From: Chloroflexota bacterium
GTDB taxonomy: Bacteria > Chloroflexota > UBA6077 > FW602-bin22 > JAMCYS01
Direction: 5' to 3'
Length of the DNA: 43,435 nt
Assembly: GCA_023473795.1 (NCBI GenBank)
Contig: JAMCYS010000049.1
Location: forward strand, 1 to 43,435
Shown here one piece after another: positions 1-8,808 of this stretch; the stretch's first letter is position 1, and the number at the start of each line of letters is the position of its first letter. The position numbers and the translations under genes were made by a program. The notes below the pieces were generated by a model. That model had not been told where the DNA came from. It saw only the letters and a program-made list of their open reading frames with translations, and made no database searches.

Positions 1-29
1 GCTTGATTCTCGAAAGACGGACCAGTATC

Positions 30-155
30 GTAGGGGCGAGGCACGCTTGTCCAGAGCGAAGCGTCGGATGCCTCGCCCGCCAGCGAAGTCCCCCTCAGCG
101 ATGCGGAGGGGGGCGGCCGCAGCCGCGGAGAATCCGCCCCAAGCAGGGTAGCGGG
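30..155 (+). repeat. GC-rich palindromic repeat, copy A
   Basis: Noncoding sequence at the window start with an inverted-repeat core (GTAGGGGCGAGGC at the left, GCCTCGCCC about 40 bases later) followed by a GGGGGCGGCCGC-like block. The same order of blocks (GTAGGGGCGGG, then CCCGCCAGC, then GGGGGCGGCCGCGGCCGC) occurs around the IS1182 element at 17.06-18.97 kb and, inverted, at the end of the window. Similarity to those copies is partial, so it is a diverged family member. Bases 156-209 show nothing recognisable. Confidence 0.6.
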
Positions 156-209
156 CCCCGTGGTGCCAGGCGGCCGCTCTTGTTCTCAACTCCGGCGCCG
201 GCATTCCGC

Positions 210-1262
210 TCAGCGGCCGACCAGCAGCCTCGTCGCAGCGGCCACTTCGGTCAGGGCAGCGAGCTCGTCCAGCAGTATCGTTCGCGCCAGGGCGCGGGCC
301 GTCTCCTTGGCAGCGGGCGTTTGTAGATACTCCACCGGCGACTTGCCGTCCACCCGGGCGGCGATGATGCAGCCGAGCAGGGCCACGGCGTGGCGTTCCA
401 GACCATCGGGGTCCGGGGGCCGGGCGGCCGCCAGGTATGCCCCCCACAGCTCCCCCGCCAGGGCCAAGTAGCCACTCGCGCGCTCGTGGAAAGCGACCGA
501 CTTGGTATGCAGATGGGTGAGGCAGAAGGCGACGTCGAAGGCCGGATCGCCCCAATGGGCCACCTCGTGGTCGAGCACGATCACGGCCGCCGGGTCGTCG
601 GGGCCGACCAGCAGGTTCTTCGGGCTGTAATCGCCGTGCACCAGACACTGCCGGGTTGCCAGCAGTAGATCCTTCTGCCGGGCGATGGCCCCGGCCAGTT
701 CGGGCCGACGCTCGGCGGTGGTATCCAGGTAGGGCTCGACCCGCAGGGTGAGGAAGAACTCTCGGCTGGCAAACTCGCGCGCCAATGCGGCGTCGCCGCG
801 ACTGCGCCGGTGCAGCAGGCCCAGCAGCTCGCCCACGCGGCGGGCCGTCGCCGTCGCCAGCTCACCCCGCAGCAGTTTGGCCTTCCAGGTCTCGGCGCCC
901 GCCGGGGCACAGGGCATCACAAAGAGGTGCCGCTGGGCGTCGGCGTGCAAAGGCGGCAGCACCGCGCCCGGCGGCAAGAGGCGCGCCAGAGCGGTCGCCG
1001 CTCGCGCTTCCGTCAGCGCCCGCTCCACCGGCGAGCGCCAGTCGTCGGCCACCCGCAATTTCGGCAAAGCCTGCTTCAATACCACGCACTGCTCGTCCGT
1101 CTCGGCTCGCAGCACCTGGCTGGAGACCCCACCGCCCAGTTCCTCCACGGACACCTGCTCGCCCGCCGGCAGGACGCCGGCTGCGCGCAGGTAATCCGAG
1201 GCCTCCTCCGGGGGCAGTGCCGACTCTGGGGTTTGTTCGCTAGGTGGCTCCTTGTCGCCCAC
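210..1262 (-). CDS. APH/choline-kinase-like phosphotransferase
   Basis: Predicted cytoplasmic small-molecule kinase of about 350 residues. The N-lobe has an ATP-binding lysine in VVLKQALPKLRV, a wording reminiscent of 5-methylthioribose kinase. The catalytic loop is HGDYSPKNLLV (H-G-D-x4-N) and the metal-binding segment is VLDHEVAHWGDPAFD, both hallmarks of the APH fold. The substrate cannot be told from sequence; methylthioribose, choline, an amino sugar or an antibiotic are all possible. The frame is open further upstream, but that would overlap the kinase gene ending at 1354. I therefore chose the GTG at 1262, which sits at a residue run typical of a start (VGDKEPPSEQ); no strong ribosome-binding site is seen. 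It lies 91 bases downstream of the histidine kinase on the same strand and may be co-transcribed with it. Confidence 0.8.
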   Translation of the reverse strand: MGDKEPPSEQTPESALPPEEASDYLRAAGVLPAGEQVSVEELGGGVSSQVLRAETDEQCVVLKQALPKLRVADDWRSPVERALTEARAATALARLLPPGAVLPPLHADAQRHLFVMPCAPAGAETWKAKLLRGELATATARRVGELLGLLHRRSRGDAALAREFASREFFLTLRVEPYLDTTAERRPELAGAIARQKDLLLATRQCLVHGDYSPKNLLVGPDDPAAVIVLDHEVAHWGDPAFDVAFCLTHLHTKSVAFHERASGYLALAGELWGAYLAAARPPDPDGLERHAVALLGCIIAARVDGKSPVEYLQTPAAKETARALARTILLDELAALTEVAAATRLLVGR

Positions 1263-1353
1263 GCTACCGCCATCCGTTTCCCGCGCCACGTACCCCGCGG
1301 CGAGTACGCACCGCCCTGCCCGAGACGCGGGTCTGGTTCCCGTCCCGGCTCTC

Positions 1354-3177
1354 TCAGTCCAGCGGCAGGGCGAAGAAGAACCGACTACCTTTGCCCGGGG
1401 TGCTGCGCACATGCATGCGCCCGCCGTGGGCCACCACCATGCGGTTGGCGATGTATAGCCCCAGCCCAAGTCCGGCCGGCTCCTGATAGTGCGCCGGGCC
1501 GGCCCGGTAGAAGCGCTGGAAGAGATGGGACTGCTGCTCGGCGGAGAGACCCAGACCGTGGTCCTTGATGCGCACCACTACCCAGCGGGGCCCAGGCACG
1601 CGACAAGACCGGTCGCCTTCGTTCTTGCGCGTCGCCTTGATCGTGACTTCAATCTGGCCGCCGTCGGGGCTGTACTTGAGCGCGTTTTCCAGAAGATTGA
1701 CCAGAACGCGGTTGATGCGCTCGCGGTCCCAGTCGCCCACCAAGCGCGACTCTCTGCAGGAAAGCACGATTTTCGGCTGGGCGCCAGCCGGCTGGAGGCG
1801 CCGTATCGCCTGTCGCGCCAGGGCCACGAGGTCGGTTGGCCGCCGGCGCAGCTCCAGTGGCGCCAGTCGCAGCTCGGAGGCATCGGCCAGTTTCTGCAGC
1901 AGATGGGACATCACGTTGGCCTTGCCGATTATGACGTCGAGGGCCGCCCCGAGCTGGCCGTCCTGCCCCTCGGCGTGCGTTCTGCTTTTCATGAGCTGCG
2001 CGGTGCCCTTGATCACCGTGAGCGGCGTGAACAGTTCGTGCGCCGTGACCGCCACGAACTGGTCCTTGGCCCTTTCCAGCTCCAGGCCGCTCGTGTCCTG
2101 AAAGACGACGACCGCCCCCTCCACCCGGCCGCTGGTGTCGTGCAAGGGCGCCGAGCTGACGAGCACCGTGGACTCATGGCCATCGCCCCGGCGGAGGAGC
2201 ATGTCCTCGCCCAGGACCGTCTCCCCCTCCCTGAGGGAGCGGGCCATCGGGGTACTGCGCCAGTAGTAGGGGTCGCCGTTGAGATGATACATCCCGTAGG
2301 CGGCCGGCATGTCCTCAAGTGCGGCTTCGGGCAGGGCAGGGTGGCCCCAGAGCCGCTGGGCGGCGTCGTTGGCTGAGACCACCTTGCCGCTCGGCGCCTC
2401 TAGGATGGCTACCCCGGTGGGGATGGTGCCGACGACGGTCTGCAGTTTCCGATTGGCCAGAGCCAGCTCGGCGTTGCTGGCCTTGAGCCGGGTATACAGC
2501 ATAGCGTAATGGATGCCCAGCGCCGCCTGGGCGGCCATGGCCGAGAGCCGGCGAACCTCGCCTGGGGTGAAGTCGTGCAGGTCCAGGCGGTCCACGTGGG
2601 CCACACCCAGCAGCTGGCCGTCCACGGTGATCGGCACCCCCAGCATGGAGCGTATCCCGCGGCGCCTGATTGACGGGTTGACGATGTTGGGCTCCCCGCT
2701 GGCGTCAAGGATGGCGATCGGCCTGCGCTCAGCTGCCACCCGGCCGGCAAAACCTCGCCCGAGCGGGACCACCAGCCCGCTCAGGTCTTCATCCCCGTAG
2801 CCGTAGTAGGCCCCGGGGTGCAGCGCTTCGGCCTGGGGGTCGAAAAGCAGAATGGCCCCGCAACTGGCGCCAGAGGCCAGCGTCATCCGCTCCGCCAGGC
2901 GCATTAGGAGGGCGTGGAGGTCGAGCCTCACCAATTCGGTCATGGCGGCTCTAGCGATTGTGCCGGTCTGTAGGTCGTCCTCGCTGGGCTGTTCGCCCCT
3001 GCCGGGAGCAACGTCAGCGACCCCGGCCTGGGTCGGGTTGGGAGCAAGCAGAGAGCGAAGGCCGAGGAACGAGCTGACGGCTGCCACTAAAGGCAGGCGC
3101 AAGATCACGGTAGAGAGCAGGCCACAGACGCGCTTCACCCTTAGCAGCCACTCAGGGTATAATCTGCTTAGATACAC
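1354..3177 (-). CDS. GAF-PAS hybrid sensor histidine kinase
   Basis: Orphan sensor kinase of up to 607 residues. In order: a hydrophobic N-terminal stretch (about 17-45) that may anchor it, a GAF domain (about 85-225), a PAS domain (about 240-360) and a HisKA dimerisation domain with the phospho-acceptor His380 in VTAHELFTPLTVIKG. The HATPase_c domain (about 465-607) carries the N box NLLENALKYSP, the G1 box DHGLGLS and the G2 box GLGLGLYIANRM. The GAF domain suggests a cytoplasmic small-molecule, light or redox signal; no chromophore cysteine is evident. No response regulator is adjacent. The start is uncertain: the GTG at 3177 is the first codon, but a start near Met79 would give a soluble GAF-first protein. 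Confidence 0.9.
   Translation of the reverse strand: MYLSRLYPEWLLRVKRVCGLLSTVILRLPLVAAVSSFLGLRSLLAPNPTQAGVADVAPGRGEQPSEDDLQTGTIARAAMTELVRLDLHALLMRLAERMTLASGASCGAILLFDPQAEALHPGAYYGYGDEDLSGLVVPLGRGFAGRVAAERRPIAILDASGEPNIVNPSIRRRGIRSMLGVPITVDGQLLGVAHVDRLDLHDFTPGEVRRLSAMAAQAALGIHYAMLYTRLKASNAELALANRKLQTVVGTIPTGVAILEAPSGKVVSANDAAQRLWGHPALPEAALEDMPAAYGMYHLNGDPYYWRSTPMARSLREGETVLGEDMLLRRGDGHESTVLVSSAPLHDTSGRVEGAVVVFQDTSGLELERAKDQFVAVTAHELFTPLTVIKGTAQLMKSRTHAEGQDGQLGAALDVIIGKANVMSHLLQKLADASELRLAPLELRRRPTDLVALARQAIRRLQPAGAQPKIVLSCRESRLVGDWDRERINRVLVNLLENALKYSPDGGQIEVTIKATRKNEGDRSCRVPGPRWVVVRIKDHGLGLSAEQQSHLFQRFYRAGPAHYQEPAGLGLGLYIANRMVVAHGGRMHVRSTPGKGSRFFFALPLD
3134..3163 (+). promoter_or_regulatory. 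Possible sigma70 promoter pointing toward sdh
   Basis: A perfect TATAAT at 3158-3163 is preceded by TTCACC at 3134-3139 with an 18-base spacer. It faces sdhC but would leave a leader of about 290 bases, and it lies within the 5' end of the longest version of the upstream kinase gene. If it is real, the kinase probably starts further in. The rest of the 3178-3460 gap shows no better promoter or clear gene. Confidence 0.3.
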
Positions 3178-3460
3178 TGCCGCACCATTTCACCTGCGAT
3201 AGGGCGGCGTGCAACCGATCAGGAGCAGGCCGCACCGGAGAAGGGTGGCCAGGAGACGACCGCCAGCCCCGCGGCCAGGGCGGGCACCGTCAGCGCCACT
3301 TGTCATGAAAAGCAAGAAGCATGCCAGCCGGGTACCGTCTAGAGCCATGCTTCTGCTGCTGTCCTGCTGCCTCGTGGGGCGCCGGTATGGTCGGCAGACT
3401 GCCGGTGCCATTCTAAGGGGGCGCACGAGGCAGGTGCCCTAAACACGAGGAGGTGCCTTT

Positions 3461-3850
3461 ATGAGCTCGTTCCGCTGGCGGACCATCGCCTGGTTCGCCT
3501 GGTACCGGGGCCAGTCGGGCCAGTGGGCCCAGCTGCTGCACCGCATTACCGGCCTGGGCATTGTCTTTTTCCTCGGCCTGCACATCCTCGATACTTCGCT
3601 CGTGGGCTTCGGCCCCAGCGTCTACAACACCGTCACCGCCATCTACCATAACTTCGTCGTGCGGCTGCTCGAGGTGGTGCTGGTGGGGCTGGTCATCTAC
3701 CACGCCCTTAACGGCTTGCGGGTGACGGTCATCGACCTCTGGGACGAGGGCGCGCTCTACCAGGCTCAGATGTGGGGCGTGGTCATTCTGCTCTTCCTAG
3801 TGCTTTTCCTACCCTCGGCCTTCTTGATGCTCGCCCCGTACTTCAGGTAA
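3461..3850 (+). CDS. sdhC: Succinate dehydrogenase cytochrome b556 subunit SdhC
   Basis: Membrane anchor subunit of complex II, 129 residues with three predicted transmembrane helices (about 26-50, 66-92, 103-127). It helps form the quinone pocket and binds heme b. Visible signatures are HRITGLG (His27-Arg28, quinone-site region of the family) and HALNGLR with His81 at the position of the SdhC heme ligand (family pattern H-x3-G-x-R). A strong ribosome-binding site (GAGGAGGTG) lies just ahead of the ATG. It is the first gene of a four-gene operon sdhC-sdhD-sdhA-sdhB with gaps of 13-20 bases. Confidence 0.93.
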   Translation: MSSFRWRTIAWFAWYRGQSGQWAQLLHRITGLGIVFFLGLHILDTSLVGFGPSVYNTVTAIYHNFVVRLLEVVLVGLVIYHALNGLRVTVIDLWDEGALYQAQMWGVVILLFLVLFLPSAFLMLAPYFR

Positions 3851-3865
3851 AGCGAGAGGTATGAG

Positions 3866-4255
3866 ATGTTAGGCTCGGCAAGTAGCCCCAGGCCGCGTAC
3901 CACGAACTTCGAGCTCTGGTCGTGGCTCTTCATGCGCGTTTCGGGCGCCCTCCTCTTGATCCTACTGCTGATCCACCTGGCGATAATGCACGTCACCCAA
4001 CCCATCGAGAACGTGAACTTCGCTTTCGTCGCCGCCCGCTGGGCCTCGCCCCTCTGGCGCTGGTACGACCTGGTTCTTCTAGGCCTGGGCTGGGTGCACG
4101 GCCTCAACGGCGTGCGGGTGGTGATGGACGACTGGATTCACTCGCCCGGCTGGCGGCTCACCCTGACCGCGCTCCTCTGGCTGATCGGCTTCATCCTGCT
4201 GGTCATTGGGGCGCAGGTGATCTTCTCCTTCCAGGCTCCGGCGGGCGCAGGCTAA
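3866..4255 (+). CDS. sdhD: Succinate dehydrogenase membrane anchor SdhD
   Basis: Second membrane anchor of complex II, 129 residues, three predicted helices (about 24-44, 66-84, 97-121). His78 in WVHGLNGVRVVMDDW matches the second heme-ligand position of the SdhD family (compare H-x3-G in the E. coli subunit). It starts 15 bases after sdhC with GAGAGGT as ribosome-binding site and ends 14 bases before sdhA. With SdhC it anchors the catalytic SdhA/SdhB pair and passes electrons to quinone. Confidence 0.9.
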   Translation: MLGSASSPRPRTTNFELWSWLFMRVSGALLLILLLIHLAIMHVTQPIENVNFAFVAARWASPLWRWYDLVLLGLGWVHGLNGVRVVMDDWIHSPGWRLTLTALLWLIGFILLVIGAQVIFSFQAPAGAG

Positions 4256-4269
4256 AGGGGGGGCAAAGG

Positions 4270-5994
4270 ATGTATCACAAATCGGACGTCGTGGTGGTCG
4301 GCGCGGGCGGCGCCGGGCTGATGGCCGCGCTGGAGCTGGCCGGCAAGGCCGACGTGGCCGTGCTCAGCAAGGTCTACCCTACGCGCTCCCACACCGGCAC
4401 CGCTCAGGGCGGGGTCTGCGCGGCCCTGGGCAATATGGAGGAAGATCACTGGGAGTGGCACTCCTTCGACACCGTGAAGGGCGGCGACTACCTCTGCGAT
4501 CAGGACGCGGTGGACGTCCTCTGCCAGACGGCCATAGACAACATCTATCACCTGGAGCACCTGGGCCTGCCCTTCAATCGTACGCCTGATGGCTTGATCG
4601 CCCAGCGCTTCTTCGGCGGCCACACCAAAGACTACGGCAAGGCGCCGGTGCACCGTGCCTGCTATGCCGCCGACCGCACGGGCCACATGATCCTGCAGAC
4701 GCTCTACCAGAACTGCATCCGCCAGAACGTGCGCTTCTACGACGAATATCACCTGCTCGACTTGATAATCAACGACGGCGTCTGCCAGGGGGTGGTGGCG
4801 CTGGAGTTGCGCACGGGCGAGATCCACACCTTCCACGCCCCGGCCGTGCTCTTCGCCACCGGCGGCTACGGGCGGGTCTACAAAATCACCTCCAATGCCC
4901 TCACCTACACTGGCGACGGCGTGGCCATCGCCATCCGCCACGGCGTGCCCATCGAGGATCCCGAGTTCTTCCAGTTCCACCCCACCGGCATCTACAAGAT
5001 GGGCATTCTGGTAACCGAGGGGGCGCGCGGCGAGGGCGGGGTGTTGCGCAACCGCACCGGCGAGCGCTTTATGGAGCGCTACGCCCCCACCCTTCTCGAC
5101 CTGGCGCCACGCGACATGATCTCCCGTGACATATATTTGGAGGTCAGAGAGGGTCGGGGCATCGACGGTAAGGACTACGTCCACCTCGACCTCACGCAAC
5201 TCGACCCCGCGGTGGTGCACGAGAAGCTGCCGGACATCACCGACTTCGTGGAGACGTACCTGGGCATCGATCCCACCAAGCAGATGATTCCCGTGCAGCC
5301 GACCGCCCACTACGCCATGGGCGGCATCCCCACCGACGTGGACGGCCGGGTGGTGGTGGACGAGAAGAACACGCCGCTGCCGGGCTTCTACGCCGCCGGC
5401 GAGTGCGCCTGCGTTTCCGTGCACGGCGCCAACCGCCTGGGCACCAACTCGCTGCTGGACATCACCGTCTTCGGCCAGCGCTCGGCTCGGCACATCCTGC
5501 GCTTCCTCAAGGAAGGCCAACACCTGCCGCTGCCGCCGGAAGCGGATGGCCCAGCACGAGCGGAGGTGTCGCGCGTCCTCAGCTCCACGGGAGAAGAGAA
5601 GGTGGCCGTCTTGCGGGCCGAGCTGCAGCAATGCATGGACGACAACGCGGGGGTGATGCGCGATGCCGAGAAGCTGCGGACCGCCCGGAGCAAGCTGGTC
5701 GAGCTGCGGGAGCGCTTCACGCACATCGGCATCCAGGACAGGGGCCTGACCTACAATACCGACCTGACCGAGGCCCTGGAGACGGGCAATCTGTTAGACA
5801 TCGCCGAGACGATAGTGCTGGGCGCGCTGAACCGCGAGGAGAGCCGGGGAGGCCACTACCGGGAGGACTTCCCCAAACGCGACGACGCGCATTTCCTCAA
5901 GCACACGCTGATCAAGCGCGTGGACGGCAAACTGTCGCTGGGCTACAAGCCGGTGGTAATCACACGCTTCCAGCCCAAAGAGCGCACCTACTAG
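4270..5994 (+). CDS. sdhA: Succinate dehydrogenase flavoprotein subunit SdhA
   Basis: Catalytic subunit oxidising succinate to fumarate (or the reverse) on the inner face of the membrane; 574 residues, the usual family length. Seen: the FAD dinucleotide motif GAGGAGLMAALE (about 11-22), the covalent-FAD histidine His41 in RSHTGTAQGG, the capping and active-site segment FHPTG with His237, and HGANRLGTNSLLD with His385 and the catalytic-loop Arg389. The C-terminal helical domain follows. The start was chosen at the ATG at 4270 behind GGGGGGGCAAAGG; the longer open frame upstream overlaps sdhD and is not coding. The sequence does not decide between succinate oxidation and fumarate reduction, but the E. 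coli-like C/D pair favours succinate dehydrogenase. Confidence 0.97.
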   Translation: MYHKSDVVVVGAGGAGLMAALELAGKADVAVLSKVYPTRSHTGTAQGGVCAALGNMEEDHWEWHSFDTVKGGDYLCDQDAVDVLCQTAIDNIYHLEHLGLPFNRTPDGLIAQRFFGGHTKDYGKAPVHRACYAADRTGHMILQTLYQNCIRQNVRFYDEYHLLDLIINDGVCQGVVALELRTGEIHTFHAPAVLFATGGYGRVYKITSNALTYTGDGVAIAIRHGVPIEDPEFFQFHPTGIYKMGILVTEGARGEGGVLRNRTGERFMERYAPTLLDLAPRDMISRDIYLEVREGRGIDGKDYVHLDLTQLDPAVVHEKLPDITDFVETYLGIDPTKQMIPVQPTAHYAMGGIPTDVDGRVVVDEKNTPLPGFYAAGECACVSVHGANRLGTNSLLDITVFGQRSARHILRFLKEGQHLPLPPEADGPARAEVSRVLSSTGEEKVAVLRAELQQCMDDNAGVMRDAEKLRTARSKLVELRERFTHIGIQDRGLTYNTDLTEALETGNLLDIAETIVLGALNREESRGGHYREDFPKRDDAHFLKHTLIKRVDGKLSLGYKPVVITRFQPKERTY

Positions 5995-6013
5995 GCCGGG
6001 ATGAGGTGAGACG

Positions 6014-6712
<699 letters not shown>

Positions 6713-6891
6713 GGGTGCGCGACCGCCATCGCGGGGAAAAGAGAAGAAAGTAACCGCCTGGCGCACCTTATCTGGCAACATAATCCGGCGATTACGTAGA
6801 ATGGCCTAACTGATAGCCGAGGCCCACTAGAGGCTCGCATTCGACGCGATAGGCGCCTGCCGCCGCGCCTGTCCTACCGTGGTGAGGGTGG

Positions 6892-6914
6892 GAGCGGCCC
6901 ATTGTGGGCCGCTC
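6892..6914. terminator. Hairpin between convergent genes
   Basis: Perfect 10-bp stem (GAGCGGCCCA / TGGGCCGCTC) with a 3-base loop in the gap between sdhB (+) and the next gene (-). There is no clear T-run, so a bidirectional or factor-assisted terminator is likely. The remainder of 6713-6972 holds nothing else I recognise. Confidence 0.6.
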
Positions 6915-6972
6915 TGGGACGGCGCTCGGCCTCTCTCCGCGCCCTCTGGGTGCTCTGCGGTAGTACCCGTCG

Positions 6973-7491
6973 TTACCTCGCTAGGTCGCGGCCGAGGAAG
7001 CCCTCCAGCAACGGGTACGACCAGAGGTGTACCTGGTAGTCCCCCGCGGGCACCCACTCTTGGGGGTAGGCCTGCTGGAAGAGGATCGCCAGGCGGAACT
7101 TGCCCTTGCGGTAGGCCGGATAGAGGGACCAGGGCTCCTTGTACTCCTCCCAGCCCGCGGCCAGCAGCTGCTGCCTGTAGAACGTGACCACCTCGCCGGT
7201 GCTGCTCTCGGAGCGATAGTAGTGGATGACGCGCGGTAGCACGCCCTCGCTTTGCCAGTAGAGCGGTAGGTTCTCCCAGCGTTCGTCCGTGCGCGTGAGG
7301 GTGGCCGCGGGGAAGGGCTGCAGCGTAGCGAAGAGGGCGCGCATCTCGTTCTTGTGGAAGTAGCCGGCGACGCGGTAGGCCCCGTAGAGCAAGGCCAGCA
7401 CAGCCAGCAGACTGAGCAACAGGCCCGTCGCCGTGCCCAGCCAGACCGCCCGCCGTCCCCGCGTCGTCTCACTTGCCCCCGCGCTCGCCAT
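6973..7491 (-). CDS. Single-pass membrane protein of unknown function
   Basis: 172 residues. A short positively charged N-terminus with one transmembrane helix (about 17-42) is followed by a domain of about 130 residues, probably outside the membrane, rich in Trp and Tyr, without cysteines and without a motif I can name. The ATG at 7491 has a strong ribosome-binding site (GGGGGGAGAAG) and a TATAAT -10 box lies about 30 bases upstream (7521-7526), so it is its own transcription unit. It faces the sdh operon. I do not recognise a family. Confidence 0.7.
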   Translation of the reverse strand: MASAGASETTRGRRAVWLGTATGLLLSLLAVLALLYGAYRVAGYFHKNEMRALFATLQPFPAATLTRTDERWENLPLYWQSEGVLPRVIHYYRSESSTGEVVTFYRQQLLAAGWEEYKEPWSLYPAYRKGKFRLAILFQQAYPQEWVPAGDYQVHLWSYPLLEGFLGRDLAR

Positions 7492-7520
7492 CTTCTCCCC
7501 CCGCTCGGCGTGGTCCGCCG

Positions 7521-7526
7521 ATTATA
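7521..7526 (-). promoter_or_regulatory. -10 box of the membrane-protein gene
   Basis: TATAAT on the minus strand, about 30 bases before the ATG at 7491. No good -35 box is visible at 16-18 bases, so this is a weak call based on the -10 element and position. Confidence 0.4.
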
Positions 7527-7789
7527 TCACGGCCCAGCGCGCCTCCGGCTACGCGCCCGGCAGTCAAGACATGGCGCTTCGCCCGCCCGTGCCACGGCTA
7601 TCTCCGCTTGTGCTTCCGCTTCGGCCACCTGCCCGATCCCTTCGGTAACGCGCCGCGCGGCCTCGCCCTTCAACTCGATGCGCAACGTCTCAGCCAAGGC
7701 ATCCACGGCATCACCGAAGGAGTCGTCGATGCCCAAGCGAGAGGCAACACGCTGCCAGCCAGGCGACAAAGCCCCGGCACCGATGCCGA
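7527..7789 (-). pseudogene. Transposase remnant, possibly ISKra4-like
   Basis: An open stretch of about 80 residues reads LSPGWQRVASRLGIDDSFG...EAARRVTEGIGQ. This resembles the N-terminal part of ISKra4-type transposases as I remember them. Only this internal piece is present: there is no proper start, the C-terminal catalytic part is missing and a 100-bp inverted-repeat element sits at its upstream edge. The family assignment is uncertain; it may be another relic protein. Confidence 0.35.
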
Positions 7790-7889
7790 GGGTGTGACAA
7801 GTTATTGTGGGTGTCTTGTCTCCCTGAGCGTGGCGATGGTCTCTGGGCCTTGCGCAACACGAGGGGCGTTACAGAGAGTTGTCACACCC
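7790..7889. mobile_element. 100-bp MITE-like inverted-repeat element
   Basis: Bounded by perfect 11-bp terminal inverted repeats (GGGTGTGACAA at 7790-7800 and TTGTCACACCC at 7879-7889). It has no coding capacity and lies directly upstream of the transposase remnant. No convincing target-site duplication was found. Bases 7890-7961 contain a further GTAGGGGCGACC-type repeat piece on the minus strand but no gene. Confidence 0.5.
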
Positions 7890-7961
7890 AGTCGGATGAA
7901 GTCCCCCGCGGGACCGGTCGCCCCTACCAGAACACGAGGCGGTTTGCTTGTCGCCTTAGCC

Positions 7962-8807
7962 CTAGCCCTTCACCGCGCCTGCCGTCAGACCGGAGACGTA
8001 TTGGTCGACGAAGAAGGAGTAGATGAACGCCACTGGCACAGAGCCGAGGATGGCCGACGCCATCAACGAGCCCCAGAAGAGCACGTCGGCCTTGATCAGG
8101 TCGCTCACCGTGCCGACGGGGATGGTCTTCATCGGCCCGGAGGACATAAAGATCAGGGCGTAGAGGAACTCGTTCCACGACAGCGTGAAGGAGAAGATGC
8201 CCGCCGACAGCACCCCAGGCAGGGCGAGCGGCAGAATGATCCGCACCAGCGAGCCCAGCCGGCTACTCCCGTCGATCAGGGCGCTCTCCTCGATCTCCTT
8301 GGGGATGGTGCGGAAGTAGCCCATCAGCAGCCAGGAGGCGAACGGTATCAGGTGCGTCGGGTAGGTGAGGATGAGCGCCCAGTAGGTGTTGAAGAGATCG
8401 AAGGTGGCGATCACCTGCGCCATCGGGATGAACAGCAACGTCGGCGGCACCAGGTAGGCCATGAAGATGCCCACGCCTAGGTAATTGCTGCCGGGGAAGC
8501 GCAGGCGGGCCAGCGCGTAGCCGATCAAGACGCTGCAGAAGATCGAGATGCCGGTCGAAGCCGTCGCCACGATCATGGTGTTCTTGAACCACGAGAGGAA
8601 GTCGGTCTCCTGGAACAGGTACAGATAGTTCTCAAACGTGAAGTGCTGTATCCAGAACGGGTTGTACTGGAGTTTGAACAGATCGTCGGTGGGCTTGAAC
8701 GACACGATGGTCATCCAATAGAACGGGAATAGCAGAAACACGAGAAACAGCACCAAAGGTAGGTATATGCCGAAGATACGGCGACCGAGCGTGCCACTGC
8801 CGACCAT
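7962..8807 (-). CDS. Carbohydrate ABC transporter permease, MalG type
   Basis: Inner-membrane permease of the CUT1 class, 281 residues, six predicted helices. The EAA loop that contacts the ATPase is ESALIDGSSRLGSLVRIILPLALPG in part (around residues 190-215, with the family Gly in DGSS). The N-terminal helix and the periplasmic segment before the core are typical of MalG partners. The ATG has GGAGGTCTGAG as ribosome-binding site and follows the TGA of the MalF-type gene after one base, so the two are translationally coupled. No MalK-type ATPase gene is in the window; a shared ATPase encoded elsewhere is common for such systems. Confidence 0.93.
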   Translation of the reverse strand: MVGSGTLGRRIFGIYLPLVLFLVFLLFPFYWMTIVSFKPTDDLFKLQYNPFWIQHFTFENYLYLFQETDFLSWFKNTMIVATASTGISIFCSVLIGYALARLRFPGSNYLGVGIFMAYLVPPTLLFIPMAQVIATFDLFNTYWALILTYPTHLIPFASWLLMGYFRTIPKEIEESALIDGSSRLGSLVRIILPLALPGVLSAGIFSFTLSWNEFLYALIFMSSGPMKTIPVGTVSDLIKADVLFWGSLMASAILGSVPVAFIYSFFVDQYVSGLTAGAVKG

Positions 8808-8808
8808 C

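Noticed and set aside
3922-4269. N-terminal extension of sdhA through sdhD
   Set aside because: It would overlap sdhD in another frame; the ATG at 4270 has a strong ribosome-binding site and the normal start of SdhA.
4252-5724. 490-residue open frame antisense to sdhA
   Set aside because: High GC gives long empty frames opposite real genes; sdhA has full family signatures and a ribosome-binding site, the antisense frame has neither.
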